Positions 8,031 through 14,780 of a stretch of DNA of 64,000 nt are shown here, in pieces. Position 1 is the stretch's first letter. Each line of letters starts with the position of its first letter. Origin of the DNA: Gordonia sp. ABSL11-1 (GTDB taxonomy: Bacteria > Actinomycetota > Actinomycetes > Mycobacteriales > Mycobacteriaceae). The translations under genes were made by a program, and so were the position numbers. A model generated the notes under the pieces. The model did not search any database. It saw nothing but the letters and a program-made list of their open reading frames with translations, and had not been told where the DNA came from. The stretch covers positions 1-64,000 of the forward strand of contig NZ_JASXSI010000021.1 in NCBI RefSeq assembly GCF_030315685.1, written 5' to 3'.

Positions 8031-8975
8031 ATGGCAGATGTCAGCCGGCGTACGACCGAGGTCACCGGGGCACGCTCCCCGGACGATGCCTCCTCGGAGC
8101 TCCCGATCGTGTTGCCGCTCGTGCGTTCCGGGACGCCGGTGCTCGTCCGCCCGGGCAACCGAGTGCACGTCGGGAGCGATCCGCGACGCAGCCTCATCCT
8201 GGAGCTGACACCGCCGGTCACCGCCACCGATGTGGCGGGTCTGCTGCGGGATCTCACCCGCCCGCGATCGCGGGGAGAGATGGTGCGTCGCGCGCGGTCA
8301 ATAGGTCTGACACCTCTGGATCTGACCGGAATCGTCGGACAGCTCGTGGCCGCCGGTCACGCGGTGCCGACCGACTTCGGCCGGTCCTCGTCCGCACTGC
8401 GGATCCGGCTGCACGGTCGAGGACCTCTCGGCGACCTGCTCGCGACGTCGCTGAGTGAGGTCGGAATGGCCCCTCGCCGCTCGAACCGGCGACCCACGTC
8501 GTCGGGCACCGTGGGCGGATGGGACGCCAACCTGGTCGTGCTCACCGACTACCTCGTCCACGATCCGGCGATCATCAACGCGCTCAACGTAGCCCGTGTC
8601 CCCCATCTGCCGGTGCGGGTCCGCGACGGCGTCGGTGTGATCGGCCCGCTGGTACTGCCCGGCCTCTCCAGCTGCTTACGATGCGCCGATCATCACCGCA
8701 CGACCCTCGAACCGGACTGGCCGCTGCTGGCCGCCCAGATGGTGGCGCACGCCGGCTATGCGAGCGCCGCCACCATCCGCGGCACCGCCGCACTCGCCCA
8801 CGAGCAGATCGAACAGCTCGCGACCGCTCTGTGGTCCGGTTCCGCCGCGGCGCCGACGCCACAGCTGTTCAACCGCGCCTTGGAGTTCCACACGGGTCCG
8901 ACACGCCTGGAGTTGGTCGAGTGGTTGCCGCATCCGCTGTGCGATTGTCACCCTGCCTCGGCACATGCCGGTTGA
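8031..8975 (+). CDS. Solitary cyclodehydratase-like (ocin-ThiF/E1-like) protein
   Basis: A 314-residue protein in the position of Rv3196. The C-terminal two thirds resemble the E1-like 'bacteriocin biosynthesis cyclodehydratase' domain: a winged-helix-like N-terminal part, a degenerate ThiF-type core (WDANLVVLTDYLVHDPAIIN), then SSCLRCADHHRTTLEPDWP. Two Cys pairs, CLRC and CDC near the C-terminus (PLCDCHPAS), would form a structural zinc site as in TOMM cyclodehydratases. No YcaO protein, precursor peptide or dehydrogenase is encoded nearby. It is therefore not part of an evident peptide-modification cluster, although solitary copies are conserved in actinobacteria. Start ATG 8031, followed 60 bp after the end by the ABC1 kinase gene. 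Substrate unknown. Confidence 0.78.
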   Translation: MADVSRRTTEVTGARSPDDASSELPIVLPLVRSGTPVLVRPGNRVHVGSDPRRSLILELTPPVTATDVAGLLRDLTRPRSRGEMVRRARSIGLTPLDLTGIVGQLVAAGHAVPTDFGRSSSALRIRLHGRGPLGDLLATSLSEVGMAPRRSNRRPTSSGTVGGWDANLVVLTDYLVHDPAIINALNVARVPHLPVRVRDGVGVIGPLVLPGLSSCLRCADHHRTTLEPDWPLLAAQMVAHAGYASAATIRGTAALAHEQIEQLATALWSGSAAAPTPQLFNRALEFHTGPTRLELVEWLPHPLCDCHPASAHAG

Positions 8976-9035
8976 CCGGACGCCTCGAGGATCATCGTCG
9001 TCCGGTCCTCTATCCTGAGGCGGGGAAAGGACGCT

Positions 9036-10352
9036 ATGAGCGACATCACTCGGGGGCAGGGTCGACGCAATGCGAAACTCGCGTCGCTGCCCATCGGTAT
9101 GGCCGGACGCGCGGCGGCCGGCCTCGGCAAACGCATGGTCGGCAGGGACAAGGACGAGGTCCAGCAGGAGATGCTGGAGCGGGCTGCCGAACAACTGTTC
9201 TCCGTTCTCGGCGAGCTCAAGGGCGGAGCCATGAAGGTCGGCCAGGCCATGTCGATCATGGAGGCCGCGATCCCGGACGAGTTCGGTGAACCGTTCCGCG
9301 AAGCTCTGACGAAGCTGCAGGCCGAGGCACCGCCGATGCCGGCGGCGAAGGTCCACAAGGTGCTCGATCAGCAGCTCGGCACCAAGTGGCGGGAGCGATT
9401 CCGCGAATTCTCCGACGAGCCGGCGGCATCGGCGAGCATCGGCCAGGTCCACAAGGCCGTCTGGTCCGACGGCCGTGAGGTCGCGGTGAAGGTGCAGTAT
9501 CCCGGCGCCGACCACGCACTCAAGGCGGATCTGAAGACGCTGTCGCGGATGTCGGGGCTGCTGCAGAAGCTGTCGCCGGGGACCGACGTCAAGGCGATGA
9601 TGGACGAACTCATCGACCGCACCGAGGCCGAACTCGACTATCTCGGCGAAGCCGACAACCAGCGCGCGTTCGCGAAGGCCTTCGACGGCGACCCCGATTT
9701 CGTGGTGCCCAAGGTCGTCGCCAGCGCACCCAAGGTCGTCGTCTCCGAATGGCTCGTCGGCACCCCGCTGTCGCGGATCATCACCGCCGGAGATCAGGCC
9801 ACCCGCGACGACGCGGCCGCGAAGATGGCGACGTTCGAGGTGAGTTCACCGTTCCGGGTGGGCCTGCTGCACGGGGACCCGCATCCGGGCAACTTCTTCC
9901 TGACCGACGACGGACGGTTCGGTGTCCTCGACTTCGGCGCTGTCGGCCACTACCCCAACGGGTTGCCGACCGAGACCGGACCGATCCTGCGACTCGCGCG
10001 CGACAAGCGCTACGAGGAACTCAAGGAACTGATGGTGCAGGCCGACTTCATCCGTCGGTCCCATGCCGACCGGGTCAGCGCCGACGACATCGAGGCCTAC
10101 CTGAAGCCGTACGTCGATCCGCTGTACGCGGAGTCGTTCCACTTCACCCGCAAGTGGATGCAACGTGCCGCAGGGAAGGCGACAGATGTGCGCGGCGACG
10201 TCTACAAGACATCGCGAAACCTCAATGTGCCCAAGAACTATGTGATGGTGTTCCGGGTGCTGGCGGGATGCGTGGGCATTGCGTCACAGCTCGAGGCCAA
10301 TGCGCCGTACCGGTCGATCATGGAGAGATGGGTGCCCGGGCTCGCGGATTGA
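9036..10352 (+). CDS. ABC1/UbiB (AarF) family atypical protein kinase
   Basis: A 438-residue ABC1-family kinase-like protein, orthologous to Rv3197 (MABC1). Visible family features are the KxGQ motif (GGAMKVGQAMS), the alanine-rich ATP loop AASASIGQVHKA, the VAVKVQYPG lysine strand, the catalytic LLHGDPHPGNFF around residue 279 and LDFGAVG as the metal-binding loop. UbiB relatives support quinone or lipid metabolism through ATPase activity. In mycobacteria the gene lies beside whiB7, as here, though in convergent orientation. There is no membrane segment. The start is supported by GGGGAAAGGA upstream. A repeat-based hairpin follows the stop codon. Confidence 0.9.
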   Translation: MSDITRGQGRRNAKLASLPIGMAGRAAAGLGKRMVGRDKDEVQQEMLERAAEQLFSVLGELKGGAMKVGQAMSIMEAAIPDEFGEPFREALTKLQAEAPPMPAAKVHKVLDQQLGTKWRERFREFSDEPAASASIGQVHKAVWSDGREVAVKVQYPGADHALKADLKTLSRMSGLLQKLSPGTDVKAMMDELIDRTEAELDYLGEADNQRAFAKAFDGDPDFVVPKVVASAPKVVVSEWLVGTPLSRIITAGDQATRDDAAAKMATFEVSSPFRVGLLHGDPHPGNFFLTDDGRFGVLDFGAVGHYPNGLPTETGPILRLARDKRYEELKELMVQADFIRRSHADRVSADDIEAYLKPYVDPLYAESFHFTRKWMQRAAGKATDVRGDVYKTSRNLNVPKNYVMVFRVLAGCVGIASQLEANAPYRSIMERWVPGLAD

Positions 10353-10366
10353 ATGCCGCGAGTTGG

Positions 10367-10463
10367 CCCTTCGTGACGCTCGCAGGCTCGCTCCTCAGGG
10401 ACCAACGTGACGCCCGCTCCTCAGGGACCAGGTGATCCCTGAGGAGCGAAGCGTCACGAAGGG
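10367..10463. repeat. Composite inverted repeat (REP-like) between convergent genes
   Basis: CCCTTCGTGACGCT (10367-10380) pairs with AGCGTCACGAAGGG (10450-10463). TCGCTCCTCAGGGA (10388-10401) pairs with TCCCTGAGGAGCGA (10436-10449). A second direct copy of CGCTCCTCAGGGACCA lies in the loop. It fills the gap between the ABC1 kinase and whiB7 and probably serves as a bidirectional terminator. A related copy occurs at 23918-23950. Confidence 0.8.
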
Positions 10464-10507
10464 TCCGCCGACGACGTGAGCCGCCCGTCGACGACACCCG
10501 GCGTCGT

Positions 10508-10798
10508 TCACGCGGCGTTCTTCCGCGGCCGACCACGCGGACGCTTCCGCGCGATCACGGCACCGCGTTCGAGGATCTCGCCGCCCCAGACCCCCCAGGG
10601 CTCGGAACGCTCGAGTGCGGCCTGCAGGCAGGCCTCGCGGAGAGGACACTCGGCGCACATGGCCTTGGCCCGCTCCAGGTCTCGGGGGTCCTCGGCGAAC
10701 CACAGGTCGGCGTCGGCCACCTGGCAGGGCAGGTCCAGACGCTCGACCGACACGCGGTCCGCCGAAAGACAGGATTCGAGAACGCATTCGACAGTCAT
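10508..10798 (-). CDS. whiB7: WhiB7, redox-sensing transcriptional activator of intrinsic antibiotic resistance
   Basis: A 96-residue WhiB protein. The [4Fe-4S] ligands are C25, C48, C51 and C57 (CAECPLREAC). The EPWGVWGGE turn binds the primary sigma factor, and the C-terminal RPRGRPRK is an AT-hook that distinguishes WhiB7 from other WhiB proteins. In mycobacteria WhiB7 with SigA activates ribosome-protection, efflux and drug-modifying genes. ATG 10798 is chosen because GGAGAG lies seven bases upstream; a start twelve codons earlier lacks one. The gene lies downstream of uvrD2 on the same strand, separated by a long leader with its own promoter, upstream ORF and terminator. Confidence 0.95.
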   Translation of the reverse strand: MTVECVLESCLSADRVSVERLDLPCQVADADLWFAEDPRDLERAKAMCAECPLREACLQAALERSEPWGVWGGEILERGAVIARKRPRGRPRKNAA

Positions 10799-10806
10799 TC
10801 TGCTCT

Positions 10807-10850
10807 CCACATCTGCTCGTGTTGGGTGTTGCACCCGAGTCCCGATGTGG
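10807..10850 (-). promoter_or_regulatory. Hairpin at the whiB7 ribosome-binding site
   Basis: On the transcript, CCACATC and GATGTGG pair over a 30-nt interval that holds a second stem (GGGTG/CACCC). The 3' arm runs into the GGAGAG ribosome-binding site of whiB7, so this fold would hinder translation initiation. Confidence 0.5.
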
Positions 10851-10899
10851 AATGTCGACCTCGATGCTCATCGGCGGATGAGGATCGGCGAGGGCATTC

Positions 10900-10943
10900 A
10901 CAACAAGGGCCACGGGTTCGCCTCTGCGATTCGCCCGTGGCCC
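10900..10943 (-). terminator. Intrinsic terminator in the whiB7 leader (attenuator)
   Basis: GGGCCACGGG and CCCGTGGCCC form a perfect 10-bp stem, followed at once by TTGTTGT. It lies 18 nt after the stop codon of the upstream ORF and about 100 nt before whiB7, where mycobacterial whiB7 leaders carry a conditional terminator. A further 8-bp stem (10951-10971) surrounds the upstream-ORF stop codon. Confidence 0.75.
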
Positions 10944-10961
10944 GAAATGGTGCGGAGTCAG

Positions 10962-11198
10962 CTACTCCACAGACTTCAGTATCTGCACGGGGAACCGCTG
11001 CGTCGCTCGCGCTGCGGCGGCTTCGGCGCCGGCGGGTGCTGTCGCTACCAGCTCGGCTGGCGGATGGATGGCCACCGGATGCGCAGGGGTCGCGTCGACC
11101 CAGAAGCGGTCGCGACGGGACAAGGCATCGATGACGTCAGCCATGCACGGCTTGGCCACAGGCAAGCTGACGCCGGCCTGGATGTTGATTCCGTTCAC
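10962..11198 (-). CDS. Alanine-rich leader ORF of whiB7 (putative attenuation peptide)
   Basis: A 78-codon ORF starting with GTG 11198, preceded at seven bases by a strong AAAGGAG, so it is very likely translated. Residues 48-65 hold ten alanines in eighteen positions, including a run of four at 60-63. No domain is recognisable. It lies wholly inside the predicted whiB7 transcript and ends 18 nt before the terminator stem. Mycobacterial whiB7 leaders also carry a translated upstream ORF whose stalled translation permits readthrough; alanine-rich versions have been linked to alanine starvation. By position and composition this is the equivalent, though longer than I would expect. It could additionally be a stable small protein. 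Confidence 0.72.
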   Translation of the reverse strand: MNGINIQAGVSLPVAKPCMADVIDALSRRDRFWVDATPAHPVAIHPPAELVATAPAGAEAAAARATQRFPVQILKSVE

Positions 11199-11282
11199 TG
11201 ATCCGCTCCTTTCTGTGCTCGCTGGCTTCCACATTGAGGGGCCTGTCCGGACAAACAGGTACCACCCCGTGCTGACGAATCC

Positions 11283-11321
11283 AGAGTAGGGGGCGGGGCA
11301 GGAATCGCACAACCTATTTTT
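11283..11321 (-). promoter_or_regulatory. whiB7 leader promoter with WhiB7-type AT-rich element
   Basis: On the minus strand: AAAAATAGG, then TTGTGC (-35, 11312-11307), an 18-bp spacer and TACTCT (-10, 11288-11283). WhiB7-activated promoters carry an AT-rich stretch just upstream of the -35, so this fits autoregulation. The -35 directly follows the uvrD2 stop codon. Transcription would begin near 11276, leaving a leader of roughly 480 nt. Confidence 0.65.
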
Positions 11322-13359
11322 GACCTGCACTTTTGACGAGATCGAGCAACTGGCCACCGAACTCGTCGAGCTTCACCGGCCCGATACCGGGAATGGCGGC
11401 GAGGGACACGACGTCGGCCGGGCGCTGCTCGGCGATCGCCTCGAGCATCGCGTCGGTCAGGACCGCTCGCTCCCCGACCCCGCGTCGGCGTGCCTGATCC
11501 TCTCGCCATCCGCGTAGCGAGTCCAGCAGTGCGGGGTCGCGGTCCTCGATGCGGCAGCTCGCGCATCGACCGCGGACGCGTGACTCCGGGTTCACCAGTT
11601 CCGCGCCGCACACGCTGCACCGGCCGCTGCGTCGGGGATCGAGATCGATGCCGTCGAGAAAGCGCGTGCGTCGCCTGGTGGCGCGGCCGGCGCCGGCCCG
11701 CGACAGGCTCCACGACAGGTACAGGTGTTCGCGCGCGCGGGTGATCCCGACGTAGAACAGTCTGCGTTCCTCGTCGACGGCGTCGTCTCCGCGCTCGACC
11801 GCCTGGGTGATCGGGACCGACCCCTCGGTCAGCCCGACGAGGAAGACGGCGTCCCACTCGAGCCCCTTCGCGGCGTGCAGAGAGGCGAGGGTGACTCCAC
11901 TGTGTCCCGGTGTGTGCCGTTCCTCGGACCGCATGGTGAGCTCGGTGACGAGACGTTGCGGGGACATCCCCGGCTCCTCGGCGATCAGGTCCTCGACGAC
12001 GGACATCAACGCGCGCAACGATTCCCATCGAGTCTTCGCGTGCGGTCCCGCAGGTTCGTCGTCGGACAGGCCGAGCGGGGTGAGGACGGCGCGCACGAGC
12101 CTGATGGTCGGGAGATCTGCCGGCAGGTCGTCCCGGTGGGCGGCAGCGGTGAGTTTGCGCATCGCCTGCACGATCTCGGTCCGGGTGAAGAACGCCTCCG
12201 AGCCGCGCACCTGATACGGGATGCCGGCGTCGGTGAGGGCTTCCTCGAAGCGTTCCGACTGTGCGTTCACGCGATACAGCACGGCGATCTCCGCGGGTGC
12301 CGTGCCGGCGTTGATCAGGTGCTTGATCTGCGCCGCCACTCCGTTCGCCTCACGCATGTCGTCGGCGAACTCCGCCGGTTTGGGGACCGGACCACGCGGC
12401 CGCTGGCCGATGAGTTCGAGACGGGTGCCCGGGGATCGTTCGGTCGCGGCACCGATGACCTGATTGGCCAACGACACCACCTCCGGCGTCGAGCGGTAGT
12501 CGCGCTCCAGACGCACCAGGGTCGCGTCAGGATACCGCCGGGTGAAGTCCAGGAGATGGTGAGCGGTGGCCCCGGCGAACGAGTAGATGGTCTGGTTCGC
12601 GTCGCCGACGACGGTCAGGTTGTCCCGCTCCCCCAGCCAGACATCGAGCAGCGCCTGCTGTGCGGGCGTGATGTCCTGATATTCATCGACGACGAAACAC
12701 CGGTAGCGCGAACGGAAGTCGGTCGCGGCCTCCCGTTCACGCAACACCTGTGCGGCGAAGATGATGAGGTCGTCGAAGTCGAGCAGGAGGTGGGCACCAC
12801 GATGTTTCGCCTGCTCGTACGCGGCGAAGACATCGGCCACCACCTCGGGGGTGAAGGCGATGTCGCGCCCGGCCGCGGGTGCGCGCACCGCGTACTGGTC
12901 CGGGGTGATCAACGAGCCTTTGGCCCATTCGATCTCCGACATGAGGTCGCGCAACGACTCGCTGGTCGTGGTGAGCCCGACCTCGCGGGCGGCGTGCGCG
13001 GCCACCGGGAGCTTGTGGTCGAGCAGTTCCCAGGTGAGACCACGGGGCCAGAAGTACCTGAGCTGCCGCATCGCGGCAGCGTGAAAGGTTTGGGCCTGCA
13101 CCGAGTTTCCCGGTCCGGCGATTCCCAACGATCGCAGGCGCGAACGCAGTTCGCCGGCGGCGCGGGTGGTGAAGGTCACCGCGAGGACATGACTCGGATT
13201 GACCTGCCCGCTGTCGATCAGGTGCGCTATCCGGCGGGTGATCGTGCGGGTCTTGCCGGTCCCGGCACCCGCGAGCACGCACACGGGACCGCGGGGAGCC
13301 AGGACCGCTCGCTGCTGCTCGGGGTCGAGACCGTCGAGTATGCGCTGGGGTTCGGGCAC
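11314..13359 (-). CDS. uvrD2: ATP-dependent DNA helicase UvrD2
   Basis: A 681-residue superfamily 1A helicase. Walker A is LAGAGTGKTRT (residues about 29-39) and Walker B is VVDEYQDITPAQQ. The usual SF1 motifs follow (GDANQTIYSFAGA, LERDYRSTPEVV, LHAAKGLEWDAVFL). After the motor come a tetracysteine zinc motif (CSVCGAELV ... RCASCRIED) and an HRDC domain to the C-terminus. This layout is the signature of mycobacterial UvrD2 (Rv3198c), a 3'-5' helicase essential in that genus. Translation starts at GTG 13359; no clear ribosome-binding site precedes it, so a leaderless transcript is possible. It lies between mrx1 and whiB7 on the same strand, as in mycobacteria. Confidence 0.95.
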   Translation of the reverse strand: MPEPQRILDGLDPEQQRAVLAPRGPVCVLAGAGTGKTRTITRRIAHLIDSGQVNPSHVLAVTFTTRAAGELRSRLRSLGIAGPGNSVQAQTFHAAAMRQLRYFWPRGLTWELLDHKLPVAAHAAREVGLTTTSESLRDLMSEIEWAKGSLITPDQYAVRAPAAGRDIAFTPEVVADVFAAYEQAKHRGAHLLLDFDDLIIFAAQVLREREAATDFRSRYRCFVVDEYQDITPAQQALLDVWLGERDNLTVVGDANQTIYSFAGATAHHLLDFTRRYPDATLVRLERDYRSTPEVVSLANQVIGAATERSPGTRLELIGQRPRGPVPKPAEFADDMREANGVAAQIKHLINAGTAPAEIAVLYRVNAQSERFEEALTDAGIPYQVRGSEAFFTRTEIVQAMRKLTAAAHRDDLPADLPTIRLVRAVLTPLGLSDDEPAGPHAKTRWESLRALMSVVEDLIAEEPGMSPQRLVTELTMRSEERHTPGHSGVTLASLHAAKGLEWDAVFLVGLTEGSVPITQAVERGDDAVDEERRLFYVGITRAREHLYLSWSLSRAGAGRATRRRTRFLDGIDLDPRRSGRCSVCGAELVNPESRVRGRCASCRIEDRDPALLDSLRGWREDQARRRGVGERAVLTDAMLEAIAEQRPADVVSLAAIPGIGPVKLDEFGGQLLDLVKSAGQK

Positions 13360-13454
13360 TGGTTCACTATGCCACCCGGCGCCGACACCCCCGGCCGCCG
13401 ACGGCGCCGGTCACAGACCGCGTCCTGCGGCGCCGGCACACATGCACTTCTCGC

Positions 13455-13739
13455 TCAGATGCCGAGCTTCGTCTTCACCTCGGCGATGGACGGGTTGGTC
13501 GCCGTCGTGCCGTCGGCGTAGAGGACGGTCGGGACGACGTGATTGCCACCGTTGACGCTGCCGACGAACTCCGCGGCGTCCGGGTTGAGCTCGATGTCGA
13601 CTTCCTGCCAGGTCAGACCCAGGCTCTTGAGGCCCGTCTTCAGCCGTGCGCAGTAGCCGCACCAGCTGGTCGTGTACATGGTCAGTTCTCCGGTGTCGGA
13701 GACACGGGCCGAGGCGTCGTCGTCGATCACATTGCTCAT
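13455..13739 (-). CDS. mrx1: Mycoredoxin-1 (mycothiol-dependent glutaredoxin-like protein)
   Basis: A 94-residue glutaredoxin-fold protein with the mycoredoxin active site WCGYC (Cys27 and Cys30), the cis-Pro strand VVPTVLYADG and the FVGSVNGGNH segment shared with Rv3198A. It uses mycothiol to reduce S-mycothiolated proteins and peroxiredoxin in the cytosol. A SigH-type promoter directly upstream puts its predicted transcription start at or within a few bases of the ATG, so the mRNA may be leaderless. That ties this gene to the SigH thiol-stress regulon, whose sigma and anti-sigma genes are in the same window (47637-48646). Confidence 0.95.
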   Translation of the reverse strand: MSNVIDDDASARVSDTGELTMYTTSWCGYCARLKTGLKSLGLTWQEVDIELNPDAAEFVGSVNGGNHVVPTVLYADGTTATNPSIAEVKTKLGI

Positions 13740-13744
13740 GCCTC

Positions 13745-13774
13745 CATAACAGCACGGATCGCGCGACTGTTCCC
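13745..13774 (-). promoter_or_regulatory. SigH-type promoter of mrx1
   Basis: On the minus strand GGGAACA (13774-13768), a 17-bp spacer, then GTTATG (13750-13745). This fits the SigH consensus GGAAC/T with a GTT -10 and has the same spacing as the promoter before sigH itself. The ATG of mrx1 begins six bases after the -10 hexamer. Confidence 0.72.
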
Positions 13775-13844
13775 GCCGGACATCCGCTGCGCCCGTGACT
13801 GGAGGTCTGCCGACTCGGCGGGCCGAGGCTCAGTGGGCGGGGGC

Positions 13845-14780
13845 TCAGCGATCGGAGTAGGCCCAGGAGGTGATCAGCGAACGCGCGATCGAGATCGACC
13901 CGGGCAGGCGGAGGTGTCGCTCGTCGGTGCCGGTACCCACCGCACCGTCGGCGCGGACCCAGTCGCCGCCCTCCGCGAGGGCCTCGATGACTTCCGCGCG
14001 ATCGAACCAGGCGGCGTCACCGATCTCACCGTCGAGGAACGCCAACGGCTCGTCGGGATCGCCGATCGCGGCGAAGCCGAGCATCAGCGACCGCGGGAAC
14101 GGCCACGGCTGGCTTCCGAGGTAGCGGGGTTCGCGGACCGTGATGCCCACCTCTTCATGGACTTCCCGGAGCACGCACTGCTCCAGCGACTCACCCGGTT
14201 CGACGAAGCCGGCGAGGGTCGAGTACCAGCCGTCGGGCCACACCGTCTGCCGCCCCAGCAGCACACGGTCGGCGCCGTCGTGCACGACGGTGATGATCGC
14301 GGGATCGGTCCGTGGGAACTCGTCCACACCCGACTCCACGTGCCGCCGGACCCAGCCACCGCGCGCCGGTGCCGTCACCGACCCGTCGACAGGCGAGAAA
14401 CGGGCTGTTGCATGCCAATTCAGGATTCCGAGCGCGGTGGCGAGGAGGCCGGCCTCGTCGGCGTCGAGGCCGTGGGCGCCCCGGCGCGGGTCGTCGGTGG
14501 GACCGTCGATGTGGTCGACGCGGCGCGTCCACAGATCGCCGCCGGCGGAGTCGAGGCCCAGGAAGACCGCGTCGGCGGGCGGTTCGGCGCCCAGGTGCGT
14601 CGCATCGAGCCAGTGCAGGCCGCCGTCGGCGACCGGATATCGACCGTTCCCGTCGACCAGCAGTACCCGTGCGGTCGCCCACCCCGACAGCATGCGGTCG
14701 GGATCGTCGCGGATCTCGTCGGCCCGGTCGAAGGTGGCGCGCGAGAGCATCGGCGGCTGATCGAGGGAGAACATCGTCAT
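13845..14780 (-). CDS. nudC: NAD+ diphosphatase / RNA-decapping Nudix hydrolase NudC
   Basis: A 311-residue NudC-type enzyme that hydrolyses NAD(H) to NMN(H) and AMP and can remove NAD caps from RNA. The Nudix box is GFVEPGESLEQCVLREVHEE followed by VGI, and the NudC-specific SQPWPFPRS lies 15 residues downstream. The zinc-ribbon position (ARFSPVDGSVTAP) has no cysteines, and the whole protein has only one Cys. As I recall, the mycobacterial enzyme (Rv3199c) also lacks this zinc site, so it is a lineage trait. The start codon overlaps the stop codon of the upstream channel gene by one base, so the two are co-translated. Confidence 0.93.
   Translation of the reverse strand: MTMFSLDQPPMLSRATFDRADEIRDDPDRMLSGWATARVLLVDGNGRYPVADGGLHWLDATHLGAEPPADAVFLGLDSAGGDLWTRRVDHIDGPTDDPRRGAHGLDADEAGLLATALGILNWHATARFSPVDGSVTAPARGGWVRRHVESGVDEFPRTDPAIITVVHDGADRVLLGRQTVWPDGWYSTLAGFVEPGESLEQCVLREVHEEVGITVREPRYLGSQPWPFPRSLMLGFAAIGDPDEPLAFLDGEIGDAAWFDRAEVIEALAEGGDWVRADGAVGTGTDERHLRLPGSISIARSLITSWAYSDR

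Noticed and set aside
8031..9035. Cyclodehydratase-like gene considered as a RiPP biosynthetic cluster
   Set aside because: No precursor peptide, YcaO, dehydrogenase or exporter adjacent; neighbours are housekeeping genes.
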